Source: Strongylocentrotus droebachiensis (taxonomy: Eukaryota; Echinodermata; Echinoidea; Camarodonta; Strongylocentrotidae). Taken from it: a stretch of 64,000 nucleotides of DNA. This document shows, in pieces, positions 1 through 11,493 of the stretch (positions within the stretch are counted from its first letter, which is position 1; each line of letters begins with the position of its first letter). Both the position numbers and the translations under genes were made by a program. The notes beneath the pieces were generated by a model. It was given only the letters and a program-made list of their open reading frames with translations. It had not been told where the DNA came from and did no database searches. The DNA lies in contig JAVYIG010000035.1 of the NCBI GenBank assembly GCA_035222895.1, forward strand, positions 992,001 to 1,056,000, in the 5' to 3' direction.

Positions 1-124
1 CACACCTCCAAAGTGGGGCATAGATGAGATTCTGCATGTGATATCTTGCTGTAGGACTGGATGTTTAACCGTTTTATGTCATCCAAGGGATTTGATCAAG
101 AACTGCGACCGATTCTTTCAAAGC
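1..124 (+). promoter_or_regulatory. U1 promoter of copy 1 (representative of all units)
   Basis: These 124 bases precede the first U1 gene and recur almost unchanged before every copy. The only recurrent change I saw is G/A at -99 (GATGAG or GATAAG). The best candidate for the snRNA proximal element (PSE) is GTTTAACCGTTTTATG at 63-78 (-62 to -47), the position where metazoan snRNA PSEs sit. No TATA box is seen near -25; instead TTGATCAAGAA occupies -33 to -23. Vertebrate pol II U1 promoters also lack TATA. The PSE assignment rests on position and conservation, not on a consensus match. Confidence 0.7.
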
Positions 125-286
125 ATACTTACCTGGCGCAGGGGTCGCATTGATCAAGAAGGATGCACCCCCAGGGCGAGGCTTGCCATTGCACTCCGGC
201 TCGCTGAACCTTGCGATTCCCCCAAACGTGGGGAACTCGGGCGTATTATTTATGGTAGCGGAGATCTGCGTTCGCGCTATCTCCTA
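125..286 (+). ncRNA. U1: U1 snRNA, copy 1
   Basis: U1 snRNA is the RNA core of the U1 snRNP, which recognises 5' splice sites in the nucleus. The gene starts ATACTTACCTG, whose ACTTACCTG pairs with the 5' splice site. Stem-loop I has GGGGT/ACCCC and GCAT/ATGC stems, with the U1-70K loop GATCAAGAAG at 152-161. Stem-loop II presents the U1A loop ATTGCACTCC at 188-197, closed by GCC/GGC. Stem-loop III has CCCC/GGGG arms at 220-223 and 230-233. The Sm site ATTTATG is at 248-254. Stem-loop IV (260-284) has arms GGAGAT/ATCTCC and GCG-TTCG-CGC. Length is 162 nt against about 164 in vertebrates. The 3' end is placed by homology just after stem IV and could differ by 1-2 nt. The following spacer is class A. 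Confidence 0.98.
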
Positions 287-291
287 CAAAA

Positions 292-309
292 CGAATGTAA
301 AGAAAAGTA
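292..309 (+). terminator. Candidate snRNA 3' box (representative)
   Basis: GTAAAGAAAAGTA lies at 297-309, 11 nt after the inferred mature 3' end. It resembles the purine-rich part of the metazoan snRNA 3' box (GTTT N0-3 AAARNNAGA), which directs Integrator cleavage and normally lies 9-19 nt downstream. The element recurs after every copy. Variants are GTAGAG after copy 21 and GTTAAG after copies 48 and 49. The match is partial, so function is inferred from position and composition. Confidence 0.6.
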
Positions 310-345
310 AATAAGTTGTCCTTTGTAAGTTCTACGCCTCTCATT

Positions 346-373
346 CACACCCAAATCAAAACTTTGATGTGTG
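346..373 (+). repeat. Spacer inverted repeat downstream of U1 (representative)
   Basis: ATCAAA (355-360) and TTTGAT (363-368) are separated by AC and flanked by CACAC (346-350) and GTGTG (369-373). This gives a bulged hairpin starting about 60 nt past the U1 3' end. It is present in the units I read. A role in termination or as a protein site is possible but unproven. Confidence 0.5.
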
Positions 374-544
374 CAACATATCTATCTCTCCAAGCTCGAG
401 ATGTCCCATTGTCAACAAATTAAAGATCGAGTTCGAGAATTAAGACTATTGCCTATTGGCCTAGACCTCCTTCACCATTCCAATCGTCATTTTCATCTAT
501 TATATAGAGGTAAACAAAAATTAAATTGAAACCTGTTCACTTCC

Positions 545-552
545 ATTTGCAT
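545..552. promoter_or_regulatory. Octamer motif ATTTGCAT in class A spacer
   Basis: This is a perfect reverse octamer (ATGCAAAT). It is found in class A spacers, while the other classes have CTTTGCAT. Oct proteins activate vertebrate snRNA genes through octamers near -220. Here the motif is about 700 bp before the next U1, so a promoter role is doubtful. Confidence 0.25.
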
Positions 553-1059
553 TCGAGAGTCTATTGCTGAGGGTAGCTACATCGACTGGTTCTTGATATT
601 TGACGTGCGGTGTGAGAATGTGAAATGGTATCAAAAAATGCAAAATAAACTGTGCAAATTGCAATGAGTTAATGGCAAAGAGGACAATTTCTTTCACAAA
701 CTTTATTAACGCACTTAAAGACATATTCGCAGGAAGCCTCTTGTGCATCTGTAATGGGTTTTGTTTTCATGAATAATAAATGATAAAAACAATATGTTTC
801 AAAAGAGGTTGTGAACACATCTGCCTTTGCCGAATCCGGCTCCTCGAGGTTTTTTACTGGCTGCCCGACCAAAGGATACAATCGTTTTGCTGATTTTCGT
901 ATGACGCTATTGTTATTTAAATCCGTGACGTCCAAGTATCTGCATTGTTAAATTCATGAATATGCACCCTATCAACAATACCGTTTACTCAGTCATATGC
1001 TGCGGCCTTATTTTGAAAGAGTGTAACTATTTCTTCCGGAATTGTGATATTTCAAGAGG

Positions 1060-1084
1060 GATGGCCAAGAAAATGACGGCCATC
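1060..1084. repeat. Promoter-distal hairpin GATGGCC...GGCCATC (representative)
   Basis: Seven-base arms at 1060-1066 and 1078-1084 with an 11-nt loop lie at -185 to -161 of copy 2, where an upstream activating element might sit. After copies 3, 4, 6, 7, 8, 20 and 21 the left arm reads GATGGAAAAAG, which destroys the pairing. After copy 25 the loop is changed (AAGAATTTGAC). Confidence 0.5.
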
Positions 1085-1244
1085 TGTAGGATCACTTTCA
1101 TAGTGCCAAGAAACTGCAGTCACACCTCCAAAGTGGGGCATAGATGAGATTCTGCATGTGATATCTTGCTGTAGGACTGGATGTTTAACCGTTTTATGTC
1201 ATCCAAGGGATTTGATCAAGAACTGCGACCGATTCTTTCAAAGC

Positions 1245-1406
1245 ATACTTACCTGGCGCAGGGGTCGCATTGATCAAGAAGGATGCACCCCCAGGGCGAG
1301 GCTTGCCATTGCACTCCGGCTCGCTGAACCTTGCGATTCCCCCAAACGTGGGGAACTCGGGCGTATTATTTATGGTAGCGGAGATCTGCGTTCGCGCTAT
1401 CTCCTA
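1245..1406 (+). ncRNA. U1: U1 snRNA, copy 2
   Basis: The U1 body is the same as copy 1. The following spacer is the first class B example: GGGCAGC, GGGGATAA and GAAATATTC. Unlike later class B units it ends with GATGAG rather than GATAAG. Confidence 0.97.
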
Positions 1407-2365
1407 CAAAACGAATGTAAAGAAAAGTAAATAAGTTGTCCTTTGTAAGTTCTACGCCTCTCATTCACACCCAAATCAAAACTTTGATGTGTGCAACATA
1501 TCTATCTCTCCAAGCTCGAGATGTCCCATTGTCAACAAATTAAAGATCGAGTTCGAGAATTAAGACTATTGCCTATTGGCCTAGACCTCCTTCACCATTC
1601 CAATTGTCATTTTCATCTATTATATAGAGGTAAACAAAAATTAAATTGAAACCTGTTCACTTTCCTTTGCATTCGAGACGTCTATTGCTGAGGGCAGCTA
1701 CATCGACTGGTTCTTGATATTTGACGTGCGGTGTGAGAATGTGAAATGGTATCAAAAAATGCAAAATAAACTGTGCAAATTGCATTGAGTTAATGGCAAA
1801 GGGGATAATTTTTTTCACAAACTTTATTAACGCACTTAAAGAAATATTCGCAGGAAGCCTCTTGTGCATCTGTAATGGGTTTTGTTTTCATGAATAATAA
1901 ATGATAAAAACAATATGTTTCAAAAGAGGTTGTGAACACATCTGCCTTTGCCGAATCCGGCTCCTCGAGGTTTTTTACTGGCTGCCCGACCAAAGGATAC
2001 AATCGTTTTGCTGATTTTCGTATGACGCTATTGTTATTTAAATCCGTGACGTCCAAGTATCTGCATTGTTAAATTCATGAATATGCACCCTATCAACAAT
2101 ACCGTTTACTCAGTCATATGCTGCGGCCTTATTTTGAAAGAGTGTAACTATTTCTTCCGGAATTGTGATATTTCAAGAGGGATGGCCAAGAAAATGACGG
2201 CCATCTGTAGGATCACTTTCATAGTGCCAAGAAACTGCAGTCACACCTCCAAAGTGGGGCATAGATGAGATTCTGCATGTGATATCTTGCTGTAGGACTG
2301 GATGTTTAACCGTTTTATGTCATCCAAGGGATTTGATCAAGAACTGCGACCGATTCTTTCAAAGC

Positions 2366-2527
2366 ATACTTACCTGGCGCAGGGGTCGCATTGATCAAGA
2401 AGGATGCACCCCCAGGGCGAGGCTTGCCATTGCACTCCGGCTCGCTGAACCTTGCGATTCCCCCAAACGTGGGGAACTCGGGCGTATTATTTATGGTAGC
2501 GGAGATCTGCGTTCGCGCTATCTCCTA
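2366..2527 (+). ncRNA. U1: U1 snRNA, copy 3
   Basis: Intact U1 body. Class A spacer carrying the GATGGAAAAAG change that breaks the -185 hairpin upstream of copy 4. Confidence 0.97.
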
Positions 2528-3486
2528 CAAAACGAATGTAAAGAAAAGTAAATAAGTTGTCCTTTGTAAGTTCTACGCCTCTCATTCACACCCAAATCAA
2601 AACTTTGATGTGTGCAACATATCTATCTCTCCAAGCTCGAGATGTCCCATTGTCAACAAATTAAAGATCGAGTTCGAGAATTAAGACTATTGCCTATTGG
2701 CCTAGACCTCCTTCACCATTCCAATCGTCATTTTCATCTATTATATAGAGGTAAACAAAAATTAAATTGAAACCTGTTCACTTCCATTTGCATTCGAGAG
2801 TCTATTGCTGAGGGTAGCTACATCGACTGGTTCTTGATATTTGACGTGCGGTGTGAGAATGTGAAATGGTATCAAAAAATGCAAAATAAACTGTGCAAAT
2901 TGCAATGAGTTAATGGCAAAGAGGACAATTTCTTTCACAAACTTTATTAACGCACTTAAAGACATATTCGCAGGAAGCCTCTTGTGCATCTGTAATGGGT
3001 TTTGTTTTCATGAATAATAAATGATAAAAACAATATGTTTCAAAAGAGGTTGTGAACACATCTGCCTTTGCCGAATCCGGCTCCTCGAGGTTTTTTACTG
3101 GCTGCCCGACCAAAGGATACAATCGTTTTGCTGATTTTCGTATGACGCTATTGTTATTTAAATCCGTGACGTCCAAGTATCTGCATTGTTAAATTCATGA
3201 ATATGCACCCTATCAACAATACCGTTTACTCAGTCATATGCTGCGGCCTTATTTTGAAAGAGTGTAACTATTTCTTCCGGAATTGTGATATTTCAAGAGG
3301 GATGGAAAAAGAAAATGACGGCCATCTGTAGGATCACTTTCATAGTGCCAAGAAACTGCAGTCACACCTCCAAAGTGGGGCATAGATGAGATTCTGCATG
3401 TGATATCTTGCTGTAGGACTGGATGTTTAACCGTTTTATGTCATCCAAGGGATTTGATCAAGAACTGCGACCGATTCTTTCAAAGC

Positions 3487-3648
3487 ATACTTACCTGGCG
3501 CAGGGGTCGCATTGATCAAGAAGGATGCACCCCCAGGGCGAGGCTTGCCATTGCACTCCGGCTCGCTGAACCTTGCGATTCCCCCAAACGTGGGGAACTC
3601 GGGCGTATTATTTATGGTAGCGGAGATCTGCGTTCGCGCTATCTCCTA
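3487..3648 (+). ncRNA. U1: U1 snRNA, copy 4
   Basis: Intact U1 body. Class A spacer with a private change, GGTATAAAAAAATG where others have GGTATCAAAAAATG, plus an uninterrupted T run (AATTTTTTTCAC) and GATGGAAAAAG. Confidence 0.97.
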
Positions 3649-4607
3649 CAAAACGAATGTAAAGAAAAGTAAATAAGTTGTCCTTTGTAAGTTCTACGCC
3701 TCTCATTCACACCCAAATCAAAACTTTGATGTGTGCAACATATCTATCTCTCCAAGCTCGAGATGTCCCATTGTCAACAAATTAAAGATCGAGTTCGAGA
3801 ATTAAGACTATTGCCTATTGGCCTAGACCTCCTTCACCATTCCAATCGTCATTTTCATCTATTATATAGAGGTAAACAAAAATTAAATTGAAACCTGTTC
3901 ACTTCCATTTGCATTCGAGAGTCTATTGCTGAGGGTAGCTACATCGACTGGTTCTTGATATTTGACGTGCGGTGTGAGAATGTGAAATGGTATAAAAAAA
4001 TGCAAAATAAACTGTGCAAATTGCAATGAGTTAATGGCAAAGAGGACAATTTTTTTCACAAACTTTATTAACGCACTTAAAGACATATTCGCAGGAAGCC
4101 TCTTGTGCATCTGTAATGGGTTTTGTTTTCATGAATAATAAATGATAAAAACAATATGTTTCAAAAGAGGTTGTGAACACATCTGCCTTTGCCGAATCCG
4201 GCTCCTCGAGGTTTTTTACTGGCTGCCCGACCAAAGGATACAATCGTTTTGCTGATTTTCGTATGACGCTATTGTTATTTAAATCCGTGACGTCCAAGTA
4301 TCTGCATTGTTAAATTCATGAATATGCACCCTATCAACAATACCGTTTACTCAGTCATATGCTGCGGCCTTATTTTGAAAGAGTGTAACTATTTCTTCCG
4401 GAATTGTGATATTTCAAGAGGGATGGAAAAAGAAAATGACGGCCATCTGTAGGATCACTTTCATAGTGCCAAGAAACTGCAGTCACACCTCCAAAGTGGG
4501 GCATAGATGAGATTCTGCATGTGATATCTTGCTGTAGGACTGGATGTTTAACCGTTTTATGTCATCCAAGGGATTTGATCAAGAACTGCGACCGATTCTT
4601 TCAAAGC

Positions 4608-4769
4608 ATACTTACCTGGCGCAGGGGTCGCATTGATCAAGAAGGATGCACCCCCAGGGCGAGGCTTGCCATTGCACTCCGGCTCGCTGAACCTTGCGAT
4701 TCCCCCAAACGTGGGGAACTCGGGCGTATTATTTATGGTAGCGGAGATCTGCGTTCGCGCTATCTCCTA
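4608..4769 (+). ncRNA. U1: U1 snRNA, copy 5
   Basis: Intact U1 body followed by a class A spacer with an intact GATGGCC hairpin arm, matching the spacers after copies 1 and 9. Confidence 0.97.
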
Positions 4770-5727
4770 CAAAACGAATGTAAAGAAAAGTAAATAAGTT
4801 GTCCTTTGTAAGTTCTACGCCTCTCATTCACACCCAAATCAAAACTTTGATGTGTGCAACATATCTATCTCTCCAAGCTCGAGATGTCCCATTGTCAACA
4901 AATTAAAGATCGAGTTCGAGAATTAAGACTATTGCCTATTGGCCTAGACCTCCTTCACCATTCCAATCGTCATTTTCATCTATTATATAGAGGTAAACAA
5001 AAATTAAATTGAAACCTGTTCACTTCCATTTGCATTCGAGAGTCTATTGCTGAGGGTAGCTACATCGACTGGTTCTTGATATTTGACGTGCGGTGTGAGA
5101 ATGTGAAATGGTATCAAAAAATGCAAAATAAACTGTGCAAATTGCAATGAGTTAATGGCAAAGAGGACAATTTCTTTCACAAACTTTATTAACGCACTTA
5201 AAGACATATTCGCAGGAAGCCTCTTGTGCATCTGTAATGGGTTTTGTTTTCATGAATAATAAATGATAAAAACAATATGTTTCAAAAGAGGTTGTGAACA
5301 CATCTGCCTTTGCCGAATCCGGCTCCTCGAGGTTTTTTACTGGCTGCCCGACCAAAGGATACAATCGTTTTGCTGATTTTCGTATGACGCTATTGTTATT
5401 TAAATCCGTGACGTCCAAGTATCTGCATTGTTAAATTCATGAATATGCACCCTATCAACAATACCGTTTACTCAGTCATATGCTGCGGCCTTATTTTGAA
5501 AGAGTGTAACTATTTCTTCCGGAATTGTGATATTTCAAGAGGGATGGCCAAGAAAATGACGGCCATCTGTAGGATCACTTTCATAGTGCCAAGAAACTGC
5601 AGTCACACCTCCAAAGTGGGGCATAGATGAGATTCTGCATGTGATATCTTGCTGTAGGACTGGATGTTTAACCGTTTTATGTCATCCAAGGGATTTGATC
5701 AAGAACTGCGACCGATTCTTTCAAAGC

Positions 5728-5889
5728 ATACTTACCTGGCGCAGGGGTCGCATTGATCAAGAAGGATGCACCCCCAGGGCGAGGCTTGCCATTGCACTCC
5801 GGCTCGCTGAACCTTGCGATTCCCCCAAACGTGGGGAACTCGGGCGTATTATTTATGGTAGCGGAGATCTGCGTTCGCGCTATCTCCTA
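5728..5889 (+). ncRNA. U1: U1 snRNA, copy 6
   Basis: Intact U1 body. The spacer is a hybrid: CAATTGTC and GAGACGTC as in B-E, GGGTAGC, a private TTTATTTACG, then the class A-associated GATGGAAAAAG. The mosaic suggests gene conversion. Confidence 0.97.
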
Positions 5890-6849
5890 CAAAACGAATG
5901 TAAAGAAAAGTAAATAAGTTGTCCTTTGTAAGTTCTACGCCTCTCATTCACACCCAAATCAAAACTTTGATGTGTGCAACATATCTATCTCTCCAAGCTC
6001 GAGATGTCCCATTGTCAACAAATTAAAGATCGAGTTCGAGAATTAAGACTATTGCCTATTGGCCTAGACCTCCTTCACCATTCCAATTGTCATTTTCATC
6101 TATTATATAGAGGTAAACAAAAATTAAATTGAAACCTGTTCACTTTCCTTTGCATTCGAGACGTCTATTGCTGAGGGTAGCTACATCGACTGGTTCTTGA
6201 TATTTGACGTGCGGTGTGAGAATGTGAAATGGTATCAAAAAATGCAAAATAAACTGTGCAAATTGCATTGAGTTAATGGCAAAGAGGACAATTTTTTTCA
6301 CAAACTTTATTTACGCACTTAAAGACATATTCGCAGGAAGCCTCTTGTGCATCTGTAATGGGTTTTGTTTTCATGAATAATAAATGATAAAAACAATATG
6401 TTTCAAAAGAGGTTGTGAACACATCTGCCTTTGCCGAATCCGGCTCCTCGAGGTTTTTTACTGGCTGCCCGACCAAAGGATACAATCGTTTTGCTGATTT
6501 TCGTATGACGCTATTGTTATTTAAATCCGTGACGTCCAAGTATCTGCATTGTTAAATTCATGAATATGCACCCTATCAACAATACCGTTTACTCAGTCAT
6601 ATGCTGCGGCCTTATTTTGAAAGAGTGTAACTATTTCTTCCGGAATTGTGATATTTCAAGAGGGATGGAAAAAGAAAATGACGGCCATCTGTAGGATCAC
6701 TTTCATAGTGCCAAGAAACTGCAGTCACACCTCCAAAGTGGGGCATAGATGAGATTCTGCATGTGATATCTTGCTGTAGGACTGGATGTTTAACCGTTTT
6801 ATGTCATCCAAGGGATTTGATCAAGAACTGCGACCGATTCTTTCAAAGC

Positions 6850-7011
6850 ATACTTACCTGGCGCAGGGGTCGCATTGATCAAGAAGGATGCACCCCCAGG
6901 GCGAGGCTTGCCATTGCACTCCGGCTCGCTGAACCTTGCGATTCCCCCAAACGTGGGGAACTCGGGCGTATTATTTATGGTAGCGGAGATCTGCGTTCGC
7001 GCTATCTCCTA
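6850..7011 (+). ncRNA. U1: U1 snRNA, copy 7
   Basis: Intact U1 body. Class A spacer with private ATTATGTAGAGG, then GAAAGAATG and GATGGAAAAAG. The last two are shared with the spacer after copy 20, which starts the matching block 14,572 bp to the right. Confidence 0.97.
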
Positions 7012-7970
7012 CAAAACGAATGTAAAGAAAAGTAAATAAGTTGTCCTTTGTAAGTTCTACGCCTCTCATTCACACCCAAATCAAAACTTTGATGTGTGCA
7101 ACATATCTATCTCTCCAAGCTCGAGATGTCCCATTGTCAACAAATTAAAGATCGAGTTCGAGAATTAAGACTATTGCCTATTGGCCTAGACCTCCTTCAC
7201 CATTCCAATCGTCATTTTCATCTATTATGTAGAGGTAAACAAAAATTAAATTGAAACCTGTTCACTTCCATTTGCATTCGAGAGTCTATTGCTGAGGGTA
7301 GCTACATCGACTGGTTCTTGATATTTGACGTGCGGTGTGAGAATGTGAAATGGTATCAAAAAATGCAAAATAAACTGTGCAAATTGCAATGAGTTAATGG
7401 CAAAGAGGACAATTTTTTTCACAAACTTTATTAACGCACTTAAAGACATATTCGCAGGAAGCCTCTTGTGCATCTGTAATGGGTTTTGTTTTCATGAATA
7501 ATAAATGATAAAAACAATATGTTTCAAAAGAGGTTGTGAACACATCTGCCTTTGCCGAATCCGGCTCCTCGAGGTTTTTTACTGGCTGCCCGACCAAAGG
7601 ATACAATCGTTTTGCTGATTTTCGTATGACGCTATTGTTATTTAAATCCGTGACGTCCAAGTATCTGCATTGTTAAATTCATGAATATGCACCCTATCAA
7701 CAATACCGTTTACTCAGTCATATGCTGCGGCCTTATTTTGAAAGAATGTAACTATTTCTTCCGGAATTGTGATATTTCAAGAGGGATGGAAAAAGAAAAT
7801 GACGGCCATCTGTAGGATCACTTTCATAGTGCCAAGAAACTGCAGTCACACCTCCAAAGTGGGGCATAGATGAGATTCTGCATGTGATATCTTGCTGTAG
7901 GACTGGATGTTTAACCGTTTTATGTCATCCAAGGGATTTGATCAAGAACTGCGACCGATTCTTTCAAAGC

Positions 7971-8132
7971 ATACTTACCTGGCGCAGGGGTCGCATTGAT
8001 CAAGAAGGATGCACCCCCAGGGCGAGGCTTGCCATTGCACTCCGGCTCGCTGAACCTTGCGATTCCCCCAAACGTGGGGAACTCGGGCGTATTATTTATG
8101 GTAGCGGAGATCTGCGTTCGCGCTATCTCCTA
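7971..8132 (+). ncRNA. U1: U1 snRNA, copy 8
   Basis: Intact U1 body. Class A spacer with GATGGAAAAAG. Corresponds to copy 21 in the duplicated block. Confidence 0.97.
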
Positions 8133-9091
8133 CAAAACGAATGTAAAGAAAAGTAAATAAGTTGTCCTTTGTAAGTTCTACGCCTCTCATTCACACCCAA
8201 ATCAAAACTTTGATGTGTGCAACATATCTATCTCTCCAAGCTCGAGATGTCCCATTGTCAACAAATTAAAGATCGAGTTCGAGAATTAAGACTATTGCCT
8301 ATTGGCCTAGACCTCCTTCACCATTCCAATCGTCATTTTCATCTATTATATAGAGGTAAACAAAAATTAAATTGAAACCTGTTCACTTCCATTTGCATTC
8401 GAGAGTCTATTGCTGAGGGTAGCTACATCGACTGGTTCTTGATATTTGACGTGCGGTGTGAGAATGTGAAATGGTATCAAAAAATGCAAAATAAACTGTG
8501 CAAATTGCAATGAGTTAATGGCAAAGAGGACAATTTCTTTCACAAACTTTATTAACGCACTTAAAGACATATTCGCAGGAAGCCTCTTGTGCATCTGTAA
8601 TGGGTTTTGTTTTCATGAATAATAAATGATAAAAACAATATGTTTCAAAAGAGGTTGTGAACACATCTGCCTTTGCCGAATCCGGCTCCTCGAGGTTTTT
8701 TACTGGCTGCCCGACCAAAGGATACAATCGTTTTGCTGATTTTCGTATGACGCTATTGTTATTTAAATCCGTGACGTCCAAGTATCTGCATTGTTAAATT
8801 CATGAATATGCACCCTATCAACAATACCGTTTACTCAGTCATATGCTGCGGCCTTATTTTGAAAGAGTGTAACTATTTCTTCCGGAATTGTGATATTTCA
8901 AGAGGGATGGAAAAAGAAAATGACGGCCATCTGTAGGATCACTTTCATAGTGCCAAGAAACTGCAGTCACACCTCCAAAGTGGGGCATAGATGAGATTCT
9001 GCATGTGATATCTTGCTGTAGGACTGGATGTTTAACCGTTTTATGTCATCCAAGGGATTTGATCAAGAACTGCGACCGATTCTTTCAAAGC

Positions 9092-9253
9092 ATACTTACC
9101 TGGCGCAGGGGTCGCATTGATCAAGAAGGATGCACCCCCAGGGCGAGGCTTGCCATTGCACTCCGGCTCGCTGAACCTTGCGATTCCCCCAAACGTGGGG
9201 AACTCGGGCGTATTATTTATGGTAGCGGAGATCTGCGTTCGCGCTATCTCCTA
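9092..9253 (+). ncRNA. U1: U1 snRNA, copy 9
   Basis: Intact U1 body. Class A spacer with intact GATGGCC. Corresponds to copy 22 in the duplicated block. It is the last class A unit before copy 20. Confidence 0.97.
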
Positions 9254-10211
9254 CAAAACGAATGTAAAGAAAAGTAAATAAGTTGTCCTTTGTAAGTTCT
9301 ACGCCTCTCATTCACACCCAAATCAAAACTTTGATGTGTGCAACATATCTATCTCTCCAAGCTCGAGATGTCCCATTGTCAACAAATTAAAGATCGAGTT
9401 CGAGAATTAAGACTATTGCCTATTGGCCTAGACCTCCTTCACCATTCCAATCGTCATTTTCATCTATTATATAGAGGTAAACAAAAATTAAATTGAAACC
9501 TGTTCACTTCCATTTGCATTCGAGAGTCTATTGCTGAGGGTAGCTACATCGACTGGTTCTTGATATTTGACGTGCGGTGTGAGAATGTGAAATGGTATCA
9601 AAAAATGCAAAATAAACTGTGCAAATTGCAATGAGTTAATGGCAAAGAGGACAATTTCTTTCACAAACTTTATTAACGCACTTAAAGACATATTCGCAGG
9701 AAGCCTCTTGTGCATCTGTAATGGGTTTTGTTTTCATGAATAATAAATGATAAAAACAATATGTTTCAAAAGAGGTTGTGAACACATCTGCCTTTGCCGA
9801 ATCCGGCTCCTCGAGGTTTTTTACTGGCTGCCCGACCAAAGGATACAATCGTTTTGCTGATTTTCGTATGACGCTATTGTTATTTAAATCCGTGACGTCC
9901 AAGTATCTGCATTGTTAAATTCATGAATATGCACCCTATCAACAATACCGTTTACTCAGTCATATGCTGCGGCCTTATTTTGAAAGAGTGTAACTATTTC
10001 TTCCGGAATTGTGATATTTCAAGAGGGATGGCCAAGAAAATGACGGCCATCTGTAGGATCACTTTCATAGTGCCAAGAAACTGCAGTCACACCTCCAAAG
10101 TGGGGCATAGATGAGATTCTGCATGTGATATCTTGCTGTAGGACTGGATGTTTAACCGTTTTATGTCATCCAAGGGATTTGATCAAGAACTGCGACCGAT
10201 TCTTTCAAAGC

Positions 10212-10373
10212 ATACTTACCTGGCGCAGGGGTCGCATTGATCAAGAAGGATGCACCCCCAGGGCGAGGCTTGCCATTGCACTCCGGCTCGCTGAACCTTG
10301 CGATTCCCCCAAACGTGGGGAACTCGGGCGTATTATTTATGGTAGCGGAGATCTGCGTTCGCGCTATCTCCTA
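10212..10373 (+). ncRNA. U1: U1 snRNA, copy 10
   Basis: Intact U1 body. First class D spacer: five-A CAAAAATGC, GGTTTTGAAC and GAACGAGTG, with GAAACCTG rather than GAAACCGG. Confidence 0.97.
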
Positions 10374-11331
10374 CAAAACGAATGTAAAGAAAAGTAAATA
10401 AGTTGTCCTTTGTAAGTTCTACGCCTCTCATTCACACCCAAATCAAAACTTTGATGTGTGCAACATATCTATCTCTCCAAGCTCGAGATGTCCCATTGTC
10501 AACAAATTAAAGATCGAGTTCGAGAATTAAGACTATTGCCTATTGGCCTAGACCTCCTTCACCATTCCAATTGTCATTTTCATCTATTATATAGAGGTAA
10601 ACAAAAATTAAATTGAAACCTGTTCACTTTCCTTTGCATTCGAGACGTCTATTGCTGAGGGCAGCTACATCGACTGGTTCTTGATATTTGACGTGCGGTG
10701 TGAGAATGTGAAATGGTATCAAAAATGCAAAATAAACTGTGCAAATTGCATTGAGTTAATGGCAAAGAGGACAATTTTTTTCACAAACTTTATTAACGCA
10801 CTTAAAGACATATTCGCAGGAAGCCTCTTGTGCATCTGTAATGGGTTTTGTTTTCATGAATAATAAATGATAAAAACAATATGTTTCAAAAGAGGTTTTG
10901 AACACATCTGCCTTTGCCGAATCCGGCTCCTCGAGGTTTTTTACTGGCTGCCCGACCAAAGGATACAATCGTTTTGCTGATTTTCGTATGACGCTATTGT
11001 TATTTAAATCCGTGACGTCCAAGTATCTGCATTGTTAAATTCATGAATATGCACCCTATCAACAATACCGTTTACTCAGTCATATGCTGCGGCCTTATTT
11101 TGAACGAGTGTAACTATTTCTTCCGGAATTGTGATATTTCAAGAGGGATGGCCAAGAAAATGACGGCCATCTGTAGGATCACTTTCATAGTGCCAAGAAA
11201 CTGCAGTCACACCTCCAAAGTGGGGCATAGATGAGATTCTGCATGTGATATCTTGCTGTAGGACTGGATGTTTAACCGTTTTATGTCATCCAAGGGATTT
11301 GATCAAGAACTGCGACCGATTCTTTCAAAGC

Positions 11332-11493
11332 ATACTTACCTGGCGCAGGGGTCGCATTGATCAAGAAGGATGCACCCCCAGGGCGAGGCTTGCCATTGCA
11401 CTCCGGCTCGCTGAACCTTGCGATTCCCCCAAACGTGGGGAACTCGGGCGTATTATTTATGGTAGCGGAGATCTGCGTTCGCGCTATCTCCTA
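11332..11493 (+). ncRNA. U1: U1 snRNA, copy 11
   Basis: Intact U1 body with T instead of C at the first base after the inferred 3' end (CTCCTATAAAACG). Class C spacer. Its promoter has G at -99, unlike most other T-type copies. Confidence 0.97.

Noticed and set aside
38-310. 83-90-codon frame overlapping each U1 gene
   Set aside because: It runs through promoter and U1 RNA. Its conservation is explained by the snRNA, and the 83-codon form is just the C-to-T change after U1.
521-748. 70-75-codon minus-strand frames in the spacer
   Set aside because: Length and C-terminus change with spacer class indels, and no recognisable protein features are present.
669-935. 88-codon minus-strand frame repeated in nearly every unit
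   Set aside because: It is preserved because the whole spacer is homogenised. Several of its variants are amino-acid changes, no domain is recognised, and it has no conservation beyond that of the noncoding spacer around it.
956-1147. 63-codon plus-strand frame in many spacers
   Set aside because: It is broken by the GTTTTT and GATGGAAAAAG indels in many units with no sign of selection against them.
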